Below are positions 48,825 through 57,392 of a stretch of 64,000 bases of DNA, piece after piece. This stretch comes from Yersinia canariae (GTDB lineage Bacteria > Pseudomonadota > Gammaproteobacteria > Enterobacterales > Enterobacteriaceae): assembly GCF_009831415.1 (NCBI RefSeq), contig NZ_CP043727.1, positions 2,542,001 to 2,606,000 on the forward strand, in the 5' to 3' direction. Position 1 is the first letter of the stretch. The number at the start of each line of letters is the position of its first letter. The notes beneath the pieces are model-generated. The model was not told where the DNA came from. It ran no database searches and saw only the letters and a list, made by a program, of their open reading frames with translations. Position numbers and translations under genes: made by a program.

Positions 48825-51800
48825 ATGCCATACTTCTTTATCAACCGGCCTAGGTTTGCTTGGGTTATTGCCATTTTTATTATCCTCGCGGGGTTATTGG
48901 CAATCCCCAACTTACCGGTTGCACAGTTTCCCGATGTTGCGCCCCCACAAATTACGATTACCGCGTCGTATCCCGGAGCTTCCGCGTTGACGGTATCCGA
49001 AAGTGTCACCAATGTTATTGAACAGGAGTTAAATGGAACTAAAAACTTGCTGTATTTTGACTCCTCTAGCTCCAGTGGTAACGCTGAAATTACATTAACG
49101 TTTGCGACTGGCACAGACCCCAATATTGCTCAAGTTGATGTACAGAACCGTTTGAAAAATGCTGAAGTCAATCTCCCTGAGTCAGTACGACAGGCTGGTC
49201 TTCAAGTTGAACAAGCGAATGCAGGATTTTTGCTTATTTACGCCCTGAAGTTCAAGGATAAGCAACCCGAACAAAATGAAACTGAACTTTCTGAGTTCGC
49301 TGCTCGCTCTGTTAATAATGAAATTCGCCGTATTCCTGGTGTTGGTAAGGTTCAGTTCTTCAGCTCAGAAGCTTCTATGCGAGTCTGGGTCGACACGCAA
49401 AAACTGCGCGGTTACGGATTATCAATCGCAGATGTTAATTCTGCTATTCGTGCTCAGAATATGCAAGTTTCTGCAGGCAGCTTCGGTGCGCGACCTAGTA
49501 GCACAGAGCAAGAGTTAACCGCCACAATCCTCGTGCAAGGTATGAAGCGTACACCAGAGGAATTTGCTCAGATAGTGCTTCGTGCCAAGACTGACGGATC
49601 TTCTATACGATTAGCGGATGTAGCACGGATTGAAACGGGTTTAAAAGAGTTTTCATTCCAATCACGTCTTAATGGCATGCCTGCTGCTGCTGCTGCTGTT
49701 CAATTGGCACCAGGTGCAAATGCGATTGAAACAGCTAAAGCAGTAAAAGCAAAACTAGAAGAATTAAAGCCTTATTTTCCCAAAAACATGACGTATGACA
49801 TTCCTTACGATACCTCAGTATTCGTGAATGTAGCCATCCAAAAGGTGTTATACACACTGATGGAAGCGGTTGTTTTAGTCTTTTTGGTGATGTTACTTTT
49901 CCTACAAAACCTGCGTTATACGTTGATACCAACTATTGTTGTCCCTATTTGTCTGATGGGAACCCTTGCCGTCATGTATGGCCTTGGTTTTTCAGTCAAT
50001 ATGATGACTATGTTTGGTATGGTTCTCGCCATCGGTATCTTAGTCGATGATGCTATTGTGGTCGTAGAAAACGTAGAGAGGATTATGGCTGATGAAGGGT
50101 TATCCCCCCGAGAGGCGACAATTAAGGCAATGGAACAAGTTTCAGGTGCCATTATTGGTATAACATTGGTTCTTACAGCCGTATTTTTACCTCTGAGCTT
50201 TATGTCTGGTTCAGTTGGGGTTATTTATCGTCAATTTTCAGTATCATTGGCTGTTTCAATTCTTTTCTCTGGGCTCCTTGCTCTAACACTGACACCTGCA
50301 TTGTGTTCTACATTACTGAAACCGCTGAAAAAGGGGCATCACGAGAAAAAAGGTTTCTTTGGTTGGTTCAACCATAAGTTCACTGTATTAACTGAGCGCT
50401 TTGATATCTTGAACCATCGGTTAGCGAGACGTACAGGGCGTTATATGTTGGTGTACTTAATGATGACCATTATTTTAGGGTTACTTTACGTGCGTTTACC
50501 CGAAACTTTTGTGCCAATGGAAGATCAAGGCTCTAACATTGTCAGTGTACAACTTCCTCCAGGAGCAACTTATACACGTACAGAGCGTGTTGTTCAGGAT
50601 TTGGAGAAATACCTGGCTTCTCGAGACGCTATTCAAAGTGACTTTACCGTCATCGGATTTAGTTTCTCTGGATCCGGTGAAAATGCAGCGCTTTCGTTTC
50701 CAACATTTAAAGATTGGTCACAGCGTACCCCTGAGCAGTCAGCTGACGCAGAAACCTCCGCGTTAAACGAGGCATTAGGGACACATCAATCAGCACAGAT
50801 CATGGCAGTTAACCCCCCACCCATCGATGGATTAGGTAATTCTGGGGGCTTTGCACTGCGTTTACAAGACCGCGCAGGGTTGGGAATGGATGTATTAACA
50901 AAAGCGAAGGACTCTCTTCTCGAAAAAGCGGCAAATCACCCAGCTATTGCATACGCTATAGTGGATGGTTTAGCTGATGCGCCACAGTTGAGTTTGCAAA
51001 TTGACCGCGCTAAAGCGGAGGCTTTAGGTGTTAAGTTTGATTCTATTGCGAATGCTTTAGGTTCGACTTTTGGATCAAATATTGCAGGGGACTATATTGA
51101 TAAAGGAAAGTTACAACGTGTGGTTGTACAAGCCGAGCCAAAAGACCGCATAAGTCCTTCAGTCGTATTAGAACTGCCCGTTCCAAATACTTTTGGTGAA
51201 TTAGTGCCATTGAGCGCGTTCGCCACAGCGAAATGGACAACTGGCCCCTCTCAAATATCACGTTATAACGGTTATCCTGCATTCCGTATCTCAGGTGATG
51301 CAAGTTCGGGCTACAGTAGCGGGCAAGCAATGGCTGCCATGGCGCAATTGGTTAAAGACCTGCCATCAGGTATTGGTTATGAATGGACAGCACTTTCTTA
51401 CCAAGAAGACCAAGCTGGAAACCAAGCCCCAATATTATTTATTTTGGCTATCTTAACGGTATTTTTACTGCTTGTTGCCTTGTATGAAAGCTGGGCCATT
51501 CCAATGTCAGTGATGCTCATAGTGCCGATCGGAGCATTGGGTGCGGTATTGGCTGTCATGGTGGTCAATTTCTCTTCAGGAACCACGGTGCTAGCTAACG
51601 ATGTGTATTTTAAAGTGGGGCTCATTACCGTCGTCGGCTTAGCGGCGAAGAATGCTATTTTGATTATTGAGTTCGCCAAGAGTCTATACGAATCAGGTAA
51701 GCCATTACGCGAGTCTGCAATGGAAGCGGCTAAGCTACGTTTTCGCCCGATAATCATGACATCTCTCGCGTTTATTTTGGGCGTTATACCCATGGTAATA

Positions 51801-51962
51801 GCCTCTGGCGCAGGTGCAGCGAGTCAGCGTTCACTTGGAACGGGCGTCGTTGGAGGGATGCTTTTTGCGACAGTGATTGGTGTGGTGTTTATACCTATAT
51901 TTTTTATCATTGTCATGTCCGTTTTTGGGAAAAAAGGTAAAGAGTTATCTGTTAAACGATAA
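48825..51962 (+). CDS. RND multidrug efflux pump (HAE1, AcrB-like)
   Basis: 1045 residues, full length for the hydrophobe/amphiphile efflux family, with 12 membrane helices and two large periplasmic loops. The proton-relay Asp pair is in GILVDDAIVVVE and the Lys in LAAKNAILIIEF. It opens with MPYFFINRPRFAWVIAIFII. It pairs with the upstream adaptor but the third partner, an outer-membrane channel, is only a truncated start (51975). It would need TolC or another channel. Its codon use looks more AT-rich than the neighbouring ars and second RND genes. Confidence 0.94.
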   Translation: MPYFFINRPRFAWVIAIFIILAGLLAIPNLPVAQFPDVAPPQITITASYPGASALTVSESVTNVIEQELNGTKNLLYFDSSSSSGNAEITLTFATGTDPNIAQVDVQNRLKNAEVNLPESVRQAGLQVEQANAGFLLIYALKFKDKQPEQNETELSEFAARSVNNEIRRIPGVGKVQFFSSEASMRVWVDTQKLRGYGLSIADVNSAIRAQNMQVSAGSFGARPSSTEQELTATILVQGMKRTPEEFAQIVLRAKTDGSSIRLADVARIETGLKEFSFQSRLNGMPAAAAAVQLAPGANAIETAKAVKAKLEELKPYFPKNMTYDIPYDTSVFVNVAIQKVLYTLMEAVVLVFLVMLLFLQNLRYTLIPTIVVPICLMGTLAVMYGLGFSVNMMTMFGMVLAIGILVDDAIVVVENVERIMADEGLSPREATIKAMEQVSGAIIGITLVLTAVFLPLSFMSGSVGVIYRQFSVSLAVSILFSGLLALTLTPALCSTLLKPLKKGHHEKKGFFGWFNHKFTVLTERFDILNHRLARRTGRYMLVYLMMTIILGLLYVRLPETFVPMEDQGSNIVSVQLPPGATYTRTERVVQDLEKYLASRDAIQSDFTVIGFSFSGSGENAALSFPTFKDWSQRTPEQSADAETSALNEALGTHQSAQIMAVNPPPIDGLGNSGGFALRLQDRAGLGMDVLTKAKDSLLEKAANHPAIAYAIVDGLADAPQLSLQIDRAKAEALGVKFDSIANALGSTFGSNIAGDYIDKGKLQRVVVQAEPKDRISPSVVLELPVPNTFGELVPLSAFATAKWTTGPSQISRYNGYPAFRISGDASSGYSSGQAMAAMAQLVKDLPSGIGYEWTALSYQEDQAGNQAPILFILAILTVFLLLVALYESWAIPMSVMLIVPIGALGAVLAVMVVNFSSGTTVLANDVYFKVGLITVVGLAAKNAILIIEFAKSLYESGKPLRESAMEAAKLRFRPIIMTSLAFILGVIPMVIASGAGAASQRSLGTGVVGGMLFATVIGVVFIPIFFIIVMSVFGKKGKELSVKR

Positions 51963-51974
51963 GGGGAGATAAAT

Positions 51975-52031
51975 AGTGAAGGTACCAATTAAGGTATGGA
52001 AACTGGTAGCGACAGCACTCCTGAGTTTGTA
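51975..52031 (+). pseudogene. Truncated outer-membrane efflux channel start
   Basis: GGGGAG precedes a GTG start and 18 codons (MKVPIKVWKLVATALLSL), then TAA. This is the beginning of a signal peptide at the place where a TolC/OprM-type channel gene would follow the pump. The rest is missing, and the MFS gene starts 150 bp later. Confidence 0.55.
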
Positions 52032-52181
52032 AGCCCACATCACTTGAAGCCCTTAAAAGCTTCAAGTAATTAAAGAAAACTACACTATAACAGAGTTTAG
52101 CATTCTCACTATTATCGGGCTATCTTGCATCTTTCCTGAGGAATGACACAGGTAGCCCGAACACGAAATTCTAGGAGGATC

Positions 52182-53690
52182 ATGTTAGTTAACAAAGCTG
52201 ACCCAAAACGCTGGTTAATTCTCTTGGCTGTAATGTTGGCTTTTTTACCAGTAGTCTTAGACATGACGATACTTCATGTCGCGGTCCCGACGCTAACTCA
52301 GGCTTTAGGGGCATCGAGCACACAAGTATTGTGGATTATTGATATTTATCCGCTACTGATGGCTGGGCTATTAGTCCCTATGGGAACACTTGCTGATCGT
52401 GTTGGTAAGAGGCTTCTGCTGTTAATAGGATTAACAATTTTTGGCGTTGCTTCAGCTTTCGCTGCTTTTGCCCCCAATGCTGTACTTTTGATTATCGCTC
52501 GGATGGTATTGACGCTCGGAGGAGCAATGATTATGCCTTGTGTGCTGGGTATCATACGGCAAACATTTGAGGATGATAAGGAACGTAGCCTTGCCATTGG
52601 GCTTTGGGGAGCCGTCGGAGCTGCGGGAGCTGCTGTTGGTCCACTGCTTGGTGGAGTATTATTAGATCATTTTTGGTGGGGATCTGTTTTTCTCATTAAC
52701 ATCCCCGTAATGATAATCGTGGCTCCTGTTTGTTGGTTTTTTCTATCTAGGCAAGAAAGGCTAACGCCTGGCCACTGGTCCATCGGGCAAGCAATTTTGC
52801 TTATTTCAGGCATGATTTGTGTCGTATACGCGATTAAGAGTGGTTTTGGTAGCAACCAACCGTTAGCTTTAGTGCTACTTATTTTGGTTATAGGTGTCGG
52901 TCTACTGGCTCTGTTCGCCCACAAGCAAATACATGCTTCTGAGCCGCTGCTTGACTTATCACTCTTTGCGCATCCCGCTATAGTTGCTGGCATAATAATG
53001 GCAATGGTTGCCAGCGGAGGACTTACTGGAGTTGAATTTACCTTATCACAAGAGCTGCAGTATGTACTCGATAAAAGCCCGCTTCAAGCTGGTATATTTA
53101 TGATACCAATCATGGCCGCCGCAGCAATAGGGGGGCCTATTGCAGGTAAATTATCGGTGATGTTCGGGCTCCGCAATGTCGCCAGCTTATCAATGGCAGT
53201 CGCGGCTCTAGCGCTATCCGGGATTGCCATTAGTGATTTCCTAAATCCTGGGATACTCTTACCTCTACTTATGGCTGCATTAGGGCTCTCCTTGAGTATT
53301 GGCCTTACAGCTTCTTCAATAGCAATTATGAGTGCTGTTGACGGGAGTAAAGGTGCTGCGGCAGGTTCATTAGAAGCAACAGCATATGAATTGGGATCGG
53401 GATTAGGGATCACTCTTTTTGGGGTATTTATGTCTGCTATTTATACAAGAAACTTCCAAGCACCAGCAGGTTTACCAGCAGATATTTCGGCTCAAGCAGC
53501 AAAATCAATCGGAGATAGCTATTTGGCCGCCCAACAACTGATGACCGAACAAAGTAATGCAGTGATCTTGGCAGGTAAGGCAGCCTTTTCAATGACTCAT
53601 TCTGTTTTGCTCATGACTACTGCGGTACTGATCGGGGTGCTTTGTGTATTAGTATTTTTCCTACTTGGAAATGGGTGTAAAAAAAATTAA
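52182..53690 (+). CDS. DHA2-family MFS drug exporter (SmvA-like)
   Basis: 502 residues from MLVNKADPKRWL, with AGGAGG immediately before ATG 52182 (an upstream in-frame ATG at 52143 has no site). 14 membrane segments, with the DHA2 motifs DMTILHVAVPTL near 25 and LADRVGKRLLLLIG near 65 and motif C (GAAGAAVGPLLGGVLL) near 155. The sequence resembles SmvA, which exports methyl viologen and cationic biocides. It belongs to the same block as the TetR and RND genes. Confidence 0.88.
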   Translation: MLVNKADPKRWLILLAVMLAFLPVVLDMTILHVAVPTLTQALGASSTQVLWIIDIYPLLMAGLLVPMGTLADRVGKRLLLLIGLTIFGVASAFAAFAPNAVLLIIARMVLTLGGAMIMPCVLGIIRQTFEDDKERSLAIGLWGAVGAAGAAVGPLLGGVLLDHFWWGSVFLINIPVMIIVAPVCWFFLSRQERLTPGHWSIGQAILLISGMICVVYAIKSGFGSNQPLALVLLILVIGVGLLALFAHKQIHASEPLLDLSLFAHPAIVAGIIMAMVASGGLTGVEFTLSQELQYVLDKSPLQAGIFMIPIMAAAAIGGPIAGKLSVMFGLRNVASLSMAVAALALSGIAISDFLNPGILLPLLMAALGLSLSIGLTASSIAIMSAVDGSKGAAAGSLEATAYELGSGLGITLFGVFMSAIYTRNFQAPAGLPADISAQAAKSIGDSYLAAQQLMTEQSNAVILAGKAAFSMTHSVLLMTTAVLIGVLCVLVFFLLGNGCKKN

Positions 53691-54517
53691 TCTTACCCTG
53701 ATCTGCTGTTGGTCTACATAATATGTTCGCTTCGAAGTATTGTAATAAAGGGTAGTGCTTCCAATTAGTTGAATGGTTATGAATAATATGGGTTTTTAAG
53801 GCATTTATATGGCAACCATAACCGTCCATTGTCCCCGTTGTCAGTCAGCTCTCGCATACCGCTATGGGCAGCTATGTGTCCCGTCAGCCGGGCCATAAGT
53901 ATACTCAATCTGACTCAAAGAACGCGCCGAGGGGGCCGCGATTAGCGATGTGGTAATCGAATTATCACCGGATACTGGCTGAGTGATATTGAAATCATGG
54001 TCTGGCTTGCACTGCGCATAGATATAGGTTTGTATCCAGTTCCAGAACAGTTTCCCTGTTACTGATGGGATGATTATTCTCGCACGTTCACATATGTTCC
54101 TGGCTGTAGAGTCTGATTTGTGACGTAAAATTAGCAGTGCTGCATGCTTGTTTTTATTGTTTAATTCAATCTTCATAAGATGAAAGCTGTTCATTAAATT
54201 AAACTATTCCTGTCATTTATATATTTACATCCAGCTCTAATGAATTGGTAAACAACACAGGATGCTATTCACATGAGAAGTTTAATTTTAGTTAATACAG
54301 CGCATCAATAAATCTAAAAGCAGAGCGCAAACAATCGACTTAATCGACTGATTAATAGATATAATATCTATTAACTATCTTCCAGAATCAACTGACAAAA
54401 ATCGGTGCGGGAATTAATCCAGTATAATAATCTATATATTTAATTTGCTCGTGTCAGATCCCGGAGGTTGATGTTCTTGTTAAAAATATTAGACAAATAT
54501 AAATGTAAGTAGATCGC
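53691..54517. other. Region of decayed sequence between MFS gene and IS3 remnant
   Basis: About 830 bp holding an IS1-type fragment (53809-53898) and an unclear minus-strand frame at 53862-54194 (110 codons, MNSFHLMKIELNNKNK...) that I do not recognise and that may be a frameshifted relic. The rest, 54200-54510, is AT-rich with no gene seen. Confidence 0.4.
53809..53898 (+). mobile_element. IS1-family InsA N-terminal fragment
   Basis: 29 codons reading MATITVHCPRCQSALAYRYG and ending in TAA, the zinc-finger start of IS1-type InsA proteins. The remainder of the element is missing. Confidence 0.55.
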
Positions 54518-54660
54518 TTTTAGTTCCACGCACTTTTTGAGATTTCCGGTTTCTCGGTCATCAACCGGTACTCTTCCGGTGTCAGGTTATTCAGGGATTC
54601 TTTAGGCCGCTCGCTATTGTATTCCGTCAGCCAGCGCTTTGTGATCTCCTCAAAGGACAT
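54518..54660 (-). mobile_element. IS3-family remnant, end of OrfB (right copy)
   Basis: 46 codons (54520-54660) on the minus strand: FEEITKRWLTEYNSERP, NLTPEEYRLMTEKPE, ISKSAWN, then TAA. This is the C-terminus of an IS3-family transposase. The last 45 bp match the left copy at 46826-46874 in the same orientation, so the 7.7-kb efflux block lies between direct remnants of one IS type. Confidence 0.8.
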
Positions 54661-54745
54661 AATCAGTATGTCGGAAGGTCTCTAAAAGTGAATGGGCCGT
54701 TTTACTGGGATACTTACAGTACCGCGGGTGCGCAAAAAACATCCA

Positions 54746-54892
54746 GATATCACCAGTGATAATAGCCTCGGTCGCTCTCACGGTGGTTTTGTCACCAAAA
54801 TCCATCTGGCGACAGACGGAAGCGGTCTCACGTTAAACATCGTACTGAGTCCTAGTCAGGCTCACGAAAGTCAGCGTGCACAACGTCTACCG
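54746..54892 (+). mobile_element. IS5-family transposase fragment
   Basis: About 49 codons reading DITSDNSLGRSHGGFVTKIH and LATDGSGLTLNIVLSPSQAH, the central part of IS5/IS427-type transposases. The flanks do not continue the match. It is a decayed fragment. Confidence 0.7.
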
Positions 54893-55128
54893 ATGCGTTC
54901 GGTTACGAGCACCATTTTGAACAGTGACGGCGATATTAAACGTTCAATGAGCGGCGCCAGCGCAGGTGGGCATTTTCACATTCTGAGCAATGCCAAAACC
55001 CTTAAGGTGCATATAGAAACCAGCACCATCGGGCACGACATGACGCTCTCGGCCACTAGCTACATCTGCCCCATATAAAGCAGCCTCTGTACCAAGACGC
55101 GCTATAAACTCGGTACCAGTAACCAAAG

Positions 55129-55149
55129 TGAGTACAGACATGAGTACAA
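55129..55149 (+). other. Right-end spaced TGAGTAC boxes
   Basis: TGAGTAC (55129-55135), four bases, ATGAGTACAA (55140-55149), identical in layout to the left-end boxes at 22515-22535 and 57 bp from the right repeat. This supports a pair of integrase arm sites, one set at each end. Confidence 0.55.
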
Positions 55150-55205
55150 AATAACATTAAAAATAAAAAAAACTTAAATAACAAATTATTAATTAAAAAA
55201 TAACG

Positions 55206-55226
55206 GTTCAACGTCTAAATAAAATT
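55206..55226. repeat. Right island junction (21-bp attachment core)
   Basis: Exact copy of the 21-bp core at 22373-22393, containing the last ychF codons and stop. It is followed by the second copy of the terminator hairpin at 55277-55303, which should be the original ychF terminator. Confidence 0.85.
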
Positions 55227-55276
55227 TGTTATCTCATGAGGTTTTATTGAATCTCATGAAAACTACAAAAATCCAT

Positions 55277-55303
55277 AAAATCCACGCCTTTGCGTGGATT
55301 TTT
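55277..55303 (+). terminator. Original ychF terminator, displaced
   Basis: AAAATCCACGC with GCGTGGATTTT and a T-run, one base different in the loop from the copy at 22443-22469. It marks the chromosome side of the right junction. Confidence 0.85.
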
Positions 55304-55501
55304 CATTTCATCGCGTCTCAGATTGTTTCGTGGAAGCGCAGCTAAGTTACATAAAATCCGCAAGGTTAGCGTTGCGTCGACCCGCTGAACTCACAACCAG
55401 AAGCGGACTTATGCAAATGGTGGTTTTCTCATGTGATATGCTCGATATGCCGAAAAACACCCTAAAAGTGGGTTATTAGGCTTTCCGAAACGCTGACGAT
55501 T

Positions 55502-56308
55502 TTAGTTATACAAAGCTTTAATTTCTTCTGAAAAATTAATAAAGGCACCAGCGACAAGGTATTTCCCTTTCTGTCTGTGGTGTTCTTTAAATACACCGAC
55601 GACTCTCAGAGTCAGCGCATCAGTACTTTTATTTTTCAGAATTTGCATCACTGGCCCCCCACTCATTCCTGCCAGCGAAGGTAGTGATTTCCCAAAACTT
55701 AATGGTTCAAACATTTCAGTACGTATCATTTTTTTTCGAGAGTCAAAATTAAAGTAAATATCTTCTCTATTTGAGTCAAATTCAAATGAGTTGAAGAGGA
55801 TGCTATAAAGTTGAGCATTTCTTTCCGATTTATCAGGATTATATTTGTTTTTGTTCGAGGGGAATCCTGAAACGATCATTGACATCGTTGGTTCATGATT
55901 TTTGCTTAGTTCATTACTGAAAGCAATGTAGTTTCCCTCAGAACACATGAGCGCTTTCGGTGGCATGATTGCAGCATAGTCGTGAGAGTCACTTTTTTTA
56001 TATATGACTTTACCAAGAGGAAAGAAAATATTATTTAGAGAAAAATAACACTCCTTATTTATCAACTCATCCATCACATGATTTGCTGTGATTATTGAAT
56101 GGAATCCATTGTTCTTTAGCAGAAAACCACTACCCACAGAAATGAAATTTTTATTACTATTATTTTCAGGGACGTAAAAGGCTATTATTGCTTGTTGCCA
56201 CTTCTCTACTAACTGAGTTATTAAACTAGATGCATGACAATCAGGATAGTCATGCAGAATGTTATTAAATGGATACTGCAAGTAAGATTTGAACATTTTA
56301 CTTTCCAT
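55502..56308 (-). CDS. Trypsin-like serine protease
   Basis: 268 residues. The catalytic triad is visible: His77 in SIITANHVMD, Asp110 in SHDYAAI and Ser216 in GMSGGPVM. No signal peptide, so the enzyme is probably cytosolic. Stand-alone proteases of this type occur in islands and some defence systems, but no partner gene is near. The start could also be the Met five residues in. Confidence 0.75.
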   Translation of the reverse strand: MESKMFKSYLQYPFNNILHDYPDCHASSLITQLVEKWQQAIIAFYVPENNSNKNFISVGSGFLLKNNGFHSIITANHVMDELINKECYFSLNNIFFPLGKVIYKKSDSHDYAAIMPPKALMCSEGNYIAFSNELSKNHEPTMSMIVSGFPSNKNKYNPDKSERNAQLYSILFNSFEFDSNREDIYFNFDSRKKMIRTEMFEPLSFGKSLPSLAGMSGGPVMQILKNKSTDALTLRVVGVFKEHHRQKGKYLVAGAFINFSEEIKALYN

Positions 56309-56434
56309 TATAAAGTCTGCTGTAGATTAATGATCGACATTTCCCTTGGGATCCTACAGAGAAACGAATTAAGGTTAGCATTTTCCAACTTAAACGATTA
56401 AGTAAGCAACTGATATCGCGCTTTCTCGTGAACA

Positions 56435-56802
56435 TCATTGAAAAACGCCGACATCCGCTCTGTGTGCAAGGGAACTTGCTGTATCTAAAACTCGTCTTCT
56501 TGATGACGAATGTTGTCCTTTAACTTCTACCGGGAGAAAGGGGATATGTTTTATATAGGGTTCAAAATTAGCCCCCATTCCCGGGCAAGACTTCGTTCTC
56601 TGAGAAGTACCGATGAACCATTTTTCAGAGCAACCTTCTGTAATGAAGCCCTGAAAGTAATCCTCTGAGCAGAATAAACATGCCTCACTTGTAAACATGT
56701 AGGGAAAGCAAATTACGGCAGTAATTCGAGGGCTGTTTCTGTAATCTGCAGTGGCATGCATCAAGTTAGAACAAGCATTGATCAACACCTGCGCACATTG
56801 TC
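56435..56802 (-). pseudogene. Frameshifted DUF3916 gene fragment
   Basis: Reading down from about 56802 it gives CAQVLINACSNLMHATADYR, then ITAVICFPYMFTSEACLF and FQGFITEG, closely matching the intact copy at 29598-30137. One extra base in a T-run (five instead of four, near 56620) shifts the frame: the rest reads correctly only in another frame (GSSVLLRERSLAREWG). The first 75 or so codons are missing. Confidence 0.75.
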
Positions 56803-57028
56803 GTCAACAATCGCCCCGTTGATTCTGCTGCCAAACGACTATGGGGCGTTCGAATCAGGAGCGGTGGTAATGCCTGCTGATTCAGACGTTCCGCAACATG
56901 TTGATCAAAAAATTCGGCGTTCAAAGACGGGAAGTTCTGCACTATTTATTCCTCCAGTTGCATTTTTGGTGTAAAACGAAACAAATATGATTTAGCATAT
57001 ATGTAATTCACGCGTATCGAGGCCCAAA

Positions 57029-57349
57029 ATGCTACAGCCTGTTCAGCTTTTTAAAATCCTTTCCGATGACACCCGACTATCAATTATTCTTCTGCTTAAA
57101 GAGGCCGGAGAAATGTGTGTCTGCGATATCTGTGCTGCAACCTCAGAGTCTCAGCCTAAAATTTCGAGACATATGGCTATATTAAGAGATGCAGGTCTGG
57201 TTCTTGATCGTCGCGAAGGAAAATGGGTCCATTATCGACTGTCACCACATATGCCAGCTTGGGCTGCTGAAATCATTGGTACTGCATGGCAATGTATGCG
57301 TGAAGAAGTACGCGTGTGGCTGAAAAATTCAGTTACCGCCTCATGCTGA
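57029..57349 (+). CDS. arsR: Arsenical resistance operon repressor ArsR
   Basis: 106 residues, winged HTH of the SmtB/ArsR family. The arsenite-binding motif CVCDIC gives Cys30, Cys32 and Cys35. It represses the arsBC genes that follow until arsenite or antimonite binds. A perfect operator was not picked out by eye, but the 50 bp upstream of the gene are AT-rich. Confidence 0.95.
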   Translation: MLQPVQLFKILSDDTRLSIILLLKEAGEMCVCDICAATSESQPKISRHMAILRDAGLVLDRREGKWVHYRLSPHMPAWAAEIIGTAWQCMREEVRVWLKNSVTASC

Positions 57350-57392
57350 AATCGATAACATATTCGATTATTCATATACATTGGAGTCTCAA

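Larger units (their letters stand above)
22373..55226. mobile_element. Composite genomic island in the ychF 3' end
   Basis: About 32.9 kb bounded by the 21-bp direct repeats at 22373 and 55206, with a P4-type integrase gene just inside the left end and matching spaced boxes at both ends. It carries three tyrosine-recombinase genes, a replication-like module, a restriction pair, an efflux block flanked by IS remnants, and several decayed transposase fragments. No conjugation (relaxase with type IV secretion) or phage structural genes are visible, so any movement would need the integrase and perhaps a helper. Confidence 0.85.

Noticed and set aside
54944..55141. Minus-strand 65-codon frame near the right junction
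   Set aside because: No family recognised and it overlaps the decayed IS5-type region and the spaced boxes; not supported as a gene.
22599..55226. Prophage
   Set aside because: AlpA, Ner-like and Mu-repressor-like genes occur, but no capsid, tail, terminase or lysis genes were found.
22599..55226. Integrative conjugative element
   Set aside because: RadC-like, DUF2787 and FtsK-gamma-like genes are ICE companions, but there is no type IV secretion gene set and no classical relaxase apart from the HUH replication protein.
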